Below the pieces are notes generated by a model, which did no database searches, was not told the DNA's origin, and saw nothing but the letters and a program-made list of their open reading frames with translations. The position numbers and the translations under genes are program-made. This document shows positions 44,137 through 52,264 of a stretch of DNA of 64,000 bases, one piece after another; positions within the stretch are counted from its first letter, which is position 1, and each line of letters starts with the position of its first letter. Source of the stretch: an uncultured Pseudomonadota bacterium (GTDB lineage Bacteria > Pseudomonadota > Gammaproteobacteria > Steroidobacterales > Steroidobacteraceae); assembly GCA_903838705.1 (NCBI GenBank), contig CAILZL010000023.1:1-64000 (forward strand), in the 5' to 3' direction.

Positions 44137-46800
44137 TTACAGCGACGCAGGATTAGGTTTGCTGGCATCAATGTGCCTGGCGACGTAATCCTGTGCAATT
44201 TGCTTGTCCAGCTTACCTTCATCCGCCAGCGCCTTGAGCGACGCAGCCACTATGTAGTGCCTGTCCACTTCAAAATGACGCCGCAATGCAGCACGGCCAT
44301 CCGAACGGCCATAACCGTCTGTGCCCAGCACCACATAACGACCGGGCACCCACTGACGGATCTGATCTGCTACTACCTTCATGTAATCGGTTGAAGCAAT
44401 GAAAGGTCCTTTGGAACCGGACAGTGTCTGTGTGATGTAGCTGTCACGCTGCCTGTCGGCAGGATGCAGCAGATTCCAGCGTTCAACATCCAGTGCTTCG
44501 CGACGCAATTCAGAGAAGCTGGTACAGCTGTAGATGTCAGAGCTGATCTTGAATTCCTGCTCCAGAATAACCGCAGCGGCCTCGACCTCACGCAGGATGG
44601 TACCTGAACCCAGCAATGTCACCTTGCTGGTGGTTTTACCTACAGACTTCAGCAGATACATGCCTTTGAGAATGCCCGCTTCGGTGCCGGTCGGCATGGC
44701 CGGGTGAGCATAGTTTTCATTCATGCAGGTCAGGTAGTAGAAAATATTTTCCCGTTCCTGATACATGCGACGCATGCCGTCCTGAATGATAACTGCCAGT
44801 TCGTAAGAGTAGGTCGGATCGTACGCGACGCAATTTGGAATCGTGGAAGCAGCCAGCAGGCTATGTCCGTCCTGATGCTGCAACCCTTCACCGGCAAGCG
44901 TTGTACGTCCGGCTGTGGCACCGAGCAGGAACCCTCGCGCCTGCATATCTCCTGCTGCCCACAGATAATCTCCCACGCGCTGGAAACCGAACATTGAGTA
45001 ATAGATGTAGAACGGAATCATGTTCACGCCATGATTGGCGTAGGCAGTTGCAGCAGCGATCCATGAAGAAACAGCACCACCTTCATTGATACCCTCTTCA
45101 AGAATCTGTCCCTTCTTGTCTTCCTTGTAGAACATCAGCTGATCCGCATCCTGCGGTGTATAGAGCTGACCCTTGGATGAATAAATGCCTACCTGACGGA
45201 ACAGACCTTCCATACCGAAGGTGCGTGCTTCATCGGGAACAATCGGTACCACGTACTTGCTGATTTCCTTGTCTTTCAGCAAAACCTGCAGGATGCGCAC
45301 AAACACCATGGTAGTGGATATATCTCGATCCCCTGTGCTCTGCAGCAGGGAATCAAAGGCTGAGAGCGCGGGCACCTTGAGTGCAGGCGCAACGTCCTGT
45401 CGCTTCGGCAGGTAGCCACCGAGTTTCTGACGCCGTTCATGCAGATACTTCATCTCCGGACTGTTTTCCGGCAGACGCTGGAATGGTGCATTGAGAATCT
45501 GTTCGTCAGTGATATCAACACCGATCCGGTCACGCACTTCGCGCAGCGCCTGATCATCCAGTTTTTTCTGCTGATGGGTGATGTTCTGGCTCTCGCCATA
45601 ACGGCCCATCTTGAAGCCCTTGACGGTCTTCGCAAGAATTACAGTTGGCTGACCCTTGTGCGCCATTGCAGCGGCATAGGCGTTGTAGACTTTCTGCGAA
45701 TCGTGGCCACCGCGATTCAGGTGCCATATGTCTTCGTCAGACATATTGGCTACCATTTCTTTCAGCTCAGGATATTTGCCAAAGAAATTTTCGCGGGTAT
45801 AGGCCCCACCCTTCGCCTTGAAATTCTGATATTCGCCGTCGACACATTCTTCCATCACCCGGCGCAGTAACCCCTTGGTATCTTTCGCAAGCAGCGGATC
45901 CCAGCGTGATCCCCAGACCACCTTGATTACATTCCAGCCGGCACCAAGGAAAGCCGCTTCTAGCTCCTGAATGATCTTGCCATTACCGCGCACTGGGCCA
46001 TCAAGTCGCTGCAGGTTGCAGTTGATGACAAACACCAGGTTATCGAGCCCTTCACGCACCGGCAGCGTCAGTGCGCCCATTGATTCGGGCTCATCCATTT
46101 CACCATCACCGAGGAAAGCCCACACCTTGCGATCAGTGGTAGGCACGATGCTGCGATTTTCCAGATAACGCTGAAAACGCGCCTGATAGATTGCCATCAT
46201 CGGGCCCAGACCCATCGACACGGTAGGGAACTGCCAGAACTGTGGCATGAGCTTCGGGTGTGGGTAGGAACTCAGACCTTTATCGCTCTCCACTTCTTTA
46301 CGGAAGAACTTGAGATTTTCCTCAGTAAGGCGCCCTTCCATGAAAGCGCGCGAGTAGATGCCGGGCGAGGCATGACCTTGAACAAAAATCATATCACCGG
46401 GATGCTGCTCTGAAGCAGCACGCCAGAAATGGTTAAAGCCCACCTCATACAAGGTAGCGGCCGAAGCGTAGGTGGCAATGTGCCCACCGTATTCGGAACT
46501 CTCACGATTTGCTTTGACGACCGTTGCCAATGCATTCCAGCGAATGTAGGCCTCGATCCGGCGCTCCAGCGCCCGATCGCCGGGATAGGGTCTTTCCTGT
46601 CCGACCGCTATGCTGTTTACATAAGCCGTATTTGGTTTGAAGGGCAGGTAGACGCCCGAACGGCGGGTTTGATCGACCAATTGCTCCAGCAGGTAATGGG
46701 CGCGTTCAGCACCATGAACCTTGATGACCGCGTCAAGTGACTCCAGCCATTCCTGGGTTTCTTGCGGGTCGACATCTTGGGGAATCGGATTTTCCGTCAT
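44137..46800 (-). CDS. aceE: Pyruvate dehydrogenase E1 component, homodimeric
   Basis: An 887-residue homodimeric E1, the full length of the AceE family. Conserved features include the thiamine diphosphate motif GDGEMDEPES (near residue 230) with the downstream NCNLQRLDGPVRGNGK, and AGRTTLAGEGLQHQDGHS in the middle domain. It decarboxylates pyruvate and acetylates the E2 lipoyl group. First gene of aceE-aceF-lpdA; the promoter must lie in the 70 bp shared with the divergent aminopeptidase gene. No PdhR-type operator was identified. Confidence 0.97.
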   Translation of the reverse strand: MTENPIPQDVDPQETQEWLESLDAVIKVHGAERAHYLLEQLVDQTRRSGVYLPFKPNTAYVNSIAVGQERPYPGDRALERRIEAYIRWNALATVVKANRESSEYGGHIATYASAATLYEVGFNHFWRAASEQHPGDMIFVQGHASPGIYSRAFMEGRLTEENLKFFRKEVESDKGLSSYPHPKLMPQFWQFPTVSMGLGPMMAIYQARFQRYLENRSIVPTTDRKVWAFLGDGEMDEPESMGALTLPVREGLDNLVFVINCNLQRLDGPVRGNGKIIQELEAAFLGAGWNVIKVVWGSRWDPLLAKDTKGLLRRVMEECVDGEYQNFKAKGGAYTRENFFGKYPELKEMVANMSDEDIWHLNRGGHDSQKVYNAYAAAMAHKGQPTVILAKTVKGFKMGRYGESQNITHQQKKLDDQALREVRDRIGVDITDEQILNAPFQRLPENSPEMKYLHERRQKLGGYLPKRQDVAPALKVPALSAFDSLLQSTGDRDISTTMVFVRILQVLLKDKEISKYVVPIVPDEARTFGMEGLFRQVGIYSSKGQLYTPQDADQLMFYKEDKKGQILEEGINEGGAVSSWIAAATAYANHGVNMIPFYIYYSMFGFQRVGDYLWAAGDMQARGFLLGATAGRTTLAGEGLQHQDGHSLLAASTIPNCVAYDPTYSYELAVIIQDGMRRMYQERENIFYYLTCMNENYAHPAMPTGTEAGILKGMYLLKSVGKTTSKVTLLGSGTILREVEAAAVILEQEFKISSDIYSCTSFSELRREALDVERWNLLHPADRQRDSYITQTLSGSKGPFIASTDYMKVVADQIRQWVPGRYVVLGTDGYGRSDGRAALRRHFEVDRHYIVAASLKALADEGKLDKQIAQDYVARHIDASKPNPASL

Positions 46801-46870
46801 TTGGCTTTACTCGGCACGGCATTGCGTGGGCAGGTATCATCGTGATTTGCCTAAAAGGGGTCAAGAAACG

Positions 46871-48379
46871 ATGGACTCGCTCCTGCCGCCCAAATATTCG
46901 CCCAAAATTAAATACATAGATGAACCTCTGTCGGATGACACACTGGCGAAGCACAAACTGAACTTGGTGATTGCCAACAGAAAGAGTGAGAAAACCCTGC
47001 TAAGGCAGTGTCCACGCGGCCCGGAGCTCCTTTTGCAGTACCAGGAGAGCGAGGAGTCCGGGCAGGCATCTGCCCCTCCATTACTGCATTTAAGCCCCAC
47101 CAAACAGAGTGGAGCGCTTTTGTTAATTTTTGTTAACACCCGGCGAAGCCGCTTTGAGATGCTGCAAACAGCAGCAAAACTGTGGAAAGAAGCTGCAAAA
47201 CACCAAGCCAGCAGCATCGCATTAAGCACATTGGGATTTGAACCGGAGGAATCCCATGCTTTGCTTGATGCATTACTGGCAGCGGTACTGGCCGGTAACG
47301 CCCAGTTACCCAGCTTCAAAAGCAAAGCAGACAAGCATCCGCTGAAATCACTCACCCTGCTGCACGGATCGGCATCGCGCTATGCAACCACACTGGCCAC
47401 GCAGGCGGGGAATCATCTGGCTCGCTGGCTCACCACACTGCCACCCAACAAGCTTGATTGCGTCCGTTATCGCCAGGCACTGCAAGAGCTGGCCGGTCAT
47501 CACGGCTGGCAGAGCGAGTTTCTCGATATCTCTAACCTGAAAAAACAGAAAGCCGGCGCCTTCCTTGCTGTATCACGCGCCAACGCACACAGCCAAGCGG
47601 GCATCATGCGCCTGAGTTATCGCGGCCAAAGCCACAAGAACAAGCAGCGTTACAAAGTGACCCTTATAGGCAAAGGTATCTGCTTTGATACCGGTGGAAT
47701 AAATCTCAAATCACATAAAGGCATGTACGACATGCACACCGACATGCAGGGTTCTGCCGTTGCGGTGGGGACTTTGCTGGCGTTATCGCAACTCAAGGTA
47801 CCGTTTGATATTGAGTGCTGGCTTGCCCTGACTGAAAATGAAATCGGACCCAACGCCTATCGACCCCAGGAAGTCATCACTGCAGCCAATGGAGTCACGA
47901 TTCAGGTAGTACACAGTGATGCCGAAGGCCGGATGGTGCTGGCAGACACACTGGCTCTTGCTGCCAGAAACAAACCGGATCTGATGATCGACTTTGCCAC
48001 CCTGACCGGAGCCTGTGTCAGTGCATTAACTGAACGCATGAGCGGAGCCTTCAGTAATCGATTCCAGTTACGTGACAGCATTGAAGCTGCCGGACGCAAT
48101 AGTGGCGAGCGCGTGTGGAGCTTCCCGATGGATAGCGACTTCGATACGGAACTCGACAGTCCACTGGCTGACATCATGCAATGTACAATGGACAACAAGG
48201 GCGATCACATACTGGCCGCACGTTTCCTGAATCGATTTGTGCCCGAGGACATTCCCTGGGTGCACATTGATTTGTCCTCTGCCAGCAAGACAGGAGGTCT
48301 TGCGCATATTCCGACTGAAATCACCGGCTTTGGCATTCGCTGGGCTGTGGAATTCATTACCCGACATACATTCAACTGA
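46871..48379 (+). CDS. M17-family leucyl aminopeptidase
   Basis: A 502-residue protein from the ATG at 46871; upstream in-frame extension would run into aceE and is rejected. The C-terminal catalytic domain carries the M17 signatures: GKGICFDTGGINLK with the metal-binding lysine and aspartate, DMQGSA, and the SDAEGRMVLADTL motif (the family usually has NTDAEGR). It releases N-terminal residues from peptides with two metal ions in the cytoplasm. Followed by pyrC after 17 bases. Confidence 0.92.
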   Translation: MDSLLPPKYSPKIKYIDEPLSDDTLAKHKLNLVIANRKSEKTLLRQCPRGPELLLQYQESEESGQASAPPLLHLSPTKQSGALLLIFVNTRRSRFEMLQTAAKLWKEAAKHQASSIALSTLGFEPEESHALLDALLAAVLAGNAQLPSFKSKADKHPLKSLTLLHGSASRYATTLATQAGNHLARWLTTLPPNKLDCVRYRQALQELAGHHGWQSEFLDISNLKKQKAGAFLAVSRANAHSQAGIMRLSYRGQSHKNKQRYKVTLIGKGICFDTGGINLKSHKGMYDMHTDMQGSAVAVGTLLALSQLKVPFDIECWLALTENEIGPNAYRPQEVITAANGVTIQVVHSDAEGRMVLADTLALAARNKPDLMIDFATLTGACVSALTERMSGAFSNRFQLRDSIEAAGRNSGERVWSFPMDSDFDTELDSPLADIMQCTMDNKGDHILAARFLNRFVPEDIPWVHIDLSSASKTGGLAHIPTEITGFGIRWAVEFITRHTFN

Positions 48380-48396
48380 TTCTGAGCAGCCCACGC

Positions 48397-49452
48397 ATGA
48401 ATGAACTCAAGACCCTTACCCTGCGTCGACCTGATGACTTTCACCTGCACCTGCGCGATGGTGAGTATCTTGCGGCTGTTCTGCCTTTTACAGCGCGACA
48501 ATTTGCACGTGCAGTTGTTATGCCCAATCTTAAGCCGCCCGTCACAACGGTAGAGCTGGCCGGTGCGTATCGCCAGCGCATCCTTGCAGCACTACCCGGC
48601 GCACAGCACTTTGAACCGCTGATGACGTTGTACCTCACCAACAACACGACACCTGCAGAAGTACGTAAAGCCAGAGACTGCGGATTCATTGTTGGCTGCA
48701 AGCTCTATCCTGCCGGTGCCACAACACACTCTGATGCTGGAGTGACAGCGATCGAAAAGATTTCTCCGGCACTGGAAGCCATGCAGGAATGCGACCTGGT
48801 ATTACAGGTGCATGGTGAAGCCACACAGAGCGATGTTGACGTATTTGATCGCGAAGCCATCTTCATCGACAGAACACTGAGCATTTTGACAGAGCGCTTT
48901 CCAGCTCTGAAAATCGTCTTTGAACATGTCACCACCCGTCAGGCAGTTGAATTTGTGCAACAGGCACGTGCTGGAGTGGCCGCAACCATCACCCCGCAAC
49001 ATCTTCTGCACAACCGTAATGCCATTTTCCAGAATGGCATCCGCCCGCATTACTACTGCCTGCCTGTTCTGAAGCGTGAGGCTGATCGTCAGGCACTGCT
49101 GACAGCGGCCACCAGTGATAATCCTCGCTTCTTCCTTGGCACTGACAGCGCACCACACGCACAGCACACCAAGGAAACCGAATGCGGTTGTGCCGGCATG
49201 TTCTCGGCTCATGCCGCGCTTGAGTTGTATGCAGAAGCATTCGAGCAGGCTGGCAGGCTGGATCGGCTTGAAGCATTTGCCTCGGAACGTGGCGCTGATT
49301 TTTATGGTTTACCCCGCAATGCGGGTCATGTTGAGCTGGAGCGCGTAAACTGGGTTCCACCAAAACACTATCAATTCGGCAAGGATCAGCTTGTTCCCAT
49401 GCGTGCCGGAGAAACCATCAGCTGGCGGTTTCGCAGTGAGCAACCCGCATGA
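48397..49452 (+). CDS. pyrC: Dihydroorotase, class II
   Basis: A 351-residue enzyme of pyrimidine synthesis, interconverting carbamoyl-aspartate and dihydroorotate. Metal ligands are visible: HLHLRDG (residues 17-23), the carboxylated lysine in CKLYPAG near residue 103, VHGE, a further His in FEHVTT and the catalytic Asp in GTDSAPH. Length is right for class II. Its stop overlaps the rnt start by ATGA. Confidence 0.97.
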   Translation: MNELKTLTLRRPDDFHLHLRDGEYLAAVLPFTARQFARAVVMPNLKPPVTTVELAGAYRQRILAALPGAQHFEPLMTLYLTNNTTPAEVRKARDCGFIVGCKLYPAGATTHSDAGVTAIEKISPALEAMQECDLVLQVHGEATQSDVDVFDREAIFIDRTLSILTERFPALKIVFEHVTTRQAVEFVQQARAGVAATITPQHLLHNRNAIFQNGIRPHYYCLPVLKREADRQALLTAATSDNPRFFLGTDSAPHAQHTKETECGCAGMFSAHAALELYAEAFEQAGRLDRLEAFASERGADFYGLPRNAGHVELERVNWVPPKHYQFGKDQLVPMRAGETISWRFRSEQPA

Positions 49453-50090
49453 GTAATTCCAGGAAAGAGAAATCACCCATTGCCAACCGCTTTCGCGGTT
49501 TCCTGCCGGTCGTGGTTGATGTTGAAACAGGCGGTTTCAACCCAAATACCGATGCCCTGCTTGAGATTGCAGGCGTAGTCATCGAAATGCAGGAAGACGG
49601 TAATCTGATACGAGGTGAGACCTGGCGTTACCATGTGCAACCCTTTGCTGGGGCAAACATGGAAGCAGCATCACTGGCCGTCAATGGCATTGATCCATTC
49701 CACCCGCTACGCCCCGCTCTTCCTGAATCCGAAGCACTCACGCGCTTGCTAGGCGATATCAGACGTGCCGTCAAGGACAGTGGCTGCAACCGTGCGGTAC
49801 TGGTCGGACACAACGCTTACTTTGATCTGAATTTCCTCAACGCAGCCGTGACCCGCTGTGATATCAAGCGCAATCCGTTCCATCCCTTTTCCTGTTTTGA
49901 TACCGCCACACTGGGTGGCGTGGCATTTGGTCAGACTGTACTGGCCAAGCTCGCATTGGCTGCGGGTGTACAGTGGGATTCCAGCGAAGCACACTCCGCT
50001 GCTTACGATGCAGAGATCACCGCTGATCTGTTCTGCATGATCTGCAACCGTTTCAGGGGAATCTACGAAACGTCCCTGCTGACAGAATGA
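49449..50090 (+). CDS. rnt: Ribonuclease T
   Basis: A 213-residue DEDDh exonuclease. Exo I is VVDVETGG (D and E near residue 23), Exo II lies in GHNAYFDLNFL and Exo III in HSAAYDAEITADLF. RNase T trims the 3' ends of tRNA and other stable RNAs. It overlaps pyrC by four bases, an arrangement also found in pseudomonads. A hairpin without a T-run follows at 50097-50119. Confidence 0.96.
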   Translation: MSNSRKEKSPIANRFRGFLPVVVDVETGGFNPNTDALLEIAGVVIEMQEDGNLIRGETWRYHVQPFAGANMEAASLAVNGIDPFHPLRPALPESEALTRLLGDIRRAVKDSGCNRAVLVGHNAYFDLNFLNAAVTRCDIKRNPFHPFSCFDTATLGGVAFGQTVLAKLALAAGVQWDSSEAHSAAYDAEITADLFCMICNRFRGIYETSLLTE

Positions 50091-50096
50091 TTGAAG

Positions 50097-50119
50097 CGGG
50101 TGTGACTGCCACACACCCG
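50097..50119. terminator. Weak hairpin between convergent rnt and grxD
   Basis: An 8-bp stem (CGGGTGTG/CACACCCG) with a 7-nt loop lies between the convergent 3' ends. No T-run follows on either strand, so terminator function is uncertain. Confidence 0.35.
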
Positions 50120-50125
50120 TACCGG

Positions 50126-50446
50126 TCAACCCTGAGCTGAAACTGAACTGATTACTTTCTTCAGTTCACCACTGTTGTACATCTCAACGATGATGTCGCA
50201 ACCGCCGATCAACTCACCATTCACATACAGCTGCGGATATGTAGGCCAGTTCGAATACTGCTTGAGCGCTTCACGCAACTCAGGTTCCTCGAAGATATTG
50301 ACCGATTCGAACCTGGCATCTACTGCATTAAGTGCCCGAACAGCAGTTGCGGAAAACCCGCACTGCGGAAAATCTGGTGTACCTTTCATGTACAGCAGAA
50401 CCGGATTACTGGAAAGCTGGGATTTGATACGTTCAATAACGTCCAT
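50126..50446 (-). CDS. grxD: Monothiol glutaredoxin GrxD
   Basis: A 106-residue monothiol glutaredoxin with the CGFS active site (KGTPDFPQCGFS, about residue 27), WPTYPQLYVNGELIGGCDI and the glutathione-binding TYPQ segment. Such proteins carry [2Fe-2S] clusters between assembly and target proteins. The ATG at 50446 is preceded by AGGTG at good spacing; an in-frame GTG at 50455 would add three residues. Confidence 0.95.
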   Translation of the reverse strand: MDVIERIKSQLSSNPVLLYMKGTPDFPQCGFSATAVRALNAVDARFESVNIFEEPELREALKQYSNWPTYPQLYVNGELIGGCDIIVEMYNSGELKKVISSVSAQG

Positions 50447-50645
50447 TGCGATCACCTGAATATATACATTGCTCGATTTTCAAGCCGTTGAATTATGGAG
50501 GCCATACGTCTATTCTTCAACGGCTTTCAGCCAGACTGCCACCCGGTCACGCAGTATCCGGGTACAAAACTGAACTTTCAGCAGGGCAGTCTTCTTATTT
50601 TTTTTCGCGTTTTCGCAGCTTTCGCTCTTGGGAGATTACTCAATC

Positions 50646-51245
50646 ATGAATCCACTCAACTCTGTATTGGGCGCCATTACGACCGGCATTGTGCTGGTTA
50701 TTTTGCTGGCGTTGATTCTGACCGGACAAAGTGTGGCGATTTCGCAGCTGCATCTTGATCGCTGGTTGCATATCGTATCCGGCATCACTTGGATCGGTCT
50801 GCTGTATTACTTCAACGTGGTACAGGTTCCAGGACTGGCTGCAGCGGCGGCTGACAAAGGCGGCCCGGGCGGCGCCGGAGTCAGCAAGTACATTGCACCA
50901 CGTGCACTACTGTGGTTTCGCTGGGCAGCTGTCGCCACCTGGCTCACCGGTGCTTACTACCTGATGATCGGTTACGGCAGCGCTGCCACCCTGCATATGG
51001 CCTTCACGCTCCAGCCGGGTTTCCGCACTATCGGCATCGGCGCCTGGCTGGGCACCATCATGCTGTTCAACGTCTGGGTATTTATCTGGCCGAACCAGAA
51101 AAAAGTTCTGGGTCTGGTAGCAGCATCTGATGAAGAAAAAGCCAAGTCACGCAAAGTTGCACTGATTGCATCGCGCACCAACTTTGCCTTGTCACTGCCG
51201 ATGCTGCTGTGCATGGCAGGTCAGGGGCATGGCCTGGCCTTCTGA
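50646..51245 (+). CDS. PuuD-like (urate oxidase N-terminal type) membrane protein
   Basis: A 199-residue integral membrane protein with about four to five helices. It resembles the membrane domain of PuuD/Urate_ox_N proteins: WLHIVSGITWIGLLYYFNVV near the N-terminus, then RALLWFRWAAVATWLTGAYY and MLFNVWVFIWPNQKKVLG. In PuuD this region is fused to a cytochrome c domain; here no CxxCH is present. The histidines in the helices could bind heme. An in-frame TTG at 50628 is possible. Ends before an intrinsic terminator. Substrate unknown. Confidence 0.8.
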   Translation: MNPLNSVLGAITTGIVLVILLALILTGQSVAISQLHLDRWLHIVSGITWIGLLYYFNVVQVPGLAAAAADKGGPGGAGVSKYIAPRALLWFRWAAVATWLTGAYYLMIGYGSAATLHMAFTLQPGFRTIGIGAWLGTIMLFNVWVFIWPNQKKVLGLVAASDEEKAKSRKVALIASRTNFALSLPMLLCMAGQGHGLAF

Positions 51246-51300
51246 TCATGCTGTGATGAACCAGACTATTATCATCACCCTGAAAATTACGCACATGATG

Positions 51301-51330
51301 GAAACCCGGCACTCGCCGGGTTTCTGTTTT
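51301..51330 (+). terminator. Intrinsic terminator after the PuuD-like gene
   Basis: A 10-bp stem GAAACCCGGC/GCCGGGTTTC (51301-51310, 51315-51324) with a 4-nt loop, followed by TGTTTT. It separates the PuuD-like gene from nadC, which starts 20 bases later. Confidence 0.8.
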
Positions 51331-51350
51331 CAGAAATCCGCTTAGCCGAT

Positions 51351-52211
51351 ATGTCGAATTTCAATCTTGCCACTGAGATACAGCGATCTGTCACGCGAGC
51401 GCTCGCGGAAGATGTCGGCTCAGGTGATCTGACAGCGGCACTGGTCCCGTCATCATCAACGGCATCAGCAACTGTCATTACACGTGAGCCGGCGATTCTG
51501 TGCGGTCGAGCCTGGTTTGACGAGGTCTTTCTGCGTCTGGACCCCGCTATCGCGATCGAGTGGAACTACATGGACGGCGAACGCGTAGCGGCCAACTCTG
51601 TTCTGTGTTCACTTCAAGGCTCAGCCCGACCATTGCTGACTGGTGAACGCACTGCACTGAATTTCCTGCAGACGCTATCCGGGACAGCAACTGAAACACG
51701 CCGCTATGTCGATGCCATTACCGGCCTGGGCTGCAAGGTGCTCGACACCCGCAAAACCATTCCAGGACTACGTCGCGCACAGAAATATGCCGTGATTTGT
51801 GGCGGGGGCACCAATCATCGTGTTGGTTTATTTGATGCAATCCTGGTCAAGGAAAACCACATCATCGCAGCCGGTTCGATCACCGCAGCCGTGGCACAGG
51901 CACGCGCCACAGCCGGTGAATGCATGGTAGAGGTTGAAGTTGAAGATCTGCATGAACTGGAAGAAGCGCTGAGCACTGACATTGATCGCGTGCTTCTGGA
52001 TAACTTCACCAATGAACAGCTGATTGAAGCGGTAAAGCTGAAAGTAGCCCGGAAGGGTTACCACGTACAGCTGGAAGCCTCAGGCAATGTCACACTGGAA
52101 ACCATTCGTGATATTGCCAGAACAGGTGTCGATTTCATCAGCATCGGCGGTCTGACTAAACACCTGCACGCAATCGACCTGTCAATGCGCTTTCAATTCA
52201 GCAATCAATAA
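51351..52211 (+). CDS. nadC: Nicotinate-nucleotide diphosphorylase (quinolinate phosphoribosyltransferase)
   Basis: A 286-residue NadC. It converts quinolinate and PRPP to nicotinate mononucleotide in NAD synthesis. Motifs include EDVGSGDLTAALV near the N-terminus, VLDTRKTIPGLR, GGGTNHRVGLFDAILVKENH (about residues 147-166), VEVEDL and the C-terminal ISIGGLTKH. Full length. It begins right after an upstream terminator, so it probably has its own promoter in or near that hairpin. Confidence 0.96.
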   Translation: MSNFNLATEIQRSVTRALAEDVGSGDLTAALVPSSSTASATVITREPAILCGRAWFDEVFLRLDPAIAIEWNYMDGERVAANSVLCSLQGSARPLLTGERTALNFLQTLSGTATETRRYVDAITGLGCKVLDTRKTIPGLRRAQKYAVICGGGTNHRVGLFDAILVKENHIIAAGSITAAVAQARATAGECMVEVEVEDLHELEEALSTDIDRVLLDNFTNEQLIEAVKLKVARKGYHVQLEASGNVTLETIRDIARTGVDFISIGGLTKHLHAIDLSMRFQFSNQ

Positions 52212-52264
52212 CACAATTGCAGCAGCAAGCATTGACTGCAGAACTTTCTTATTTCTTTTAGCTG

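Noticed and set aside
46721-46870. N-terminal extension of the M17 aminopeptidase
   Set aside because: It would overlap the start of divergent aceE and shows no family similarity; the ATG at 46871 gives a normal N-terminus.
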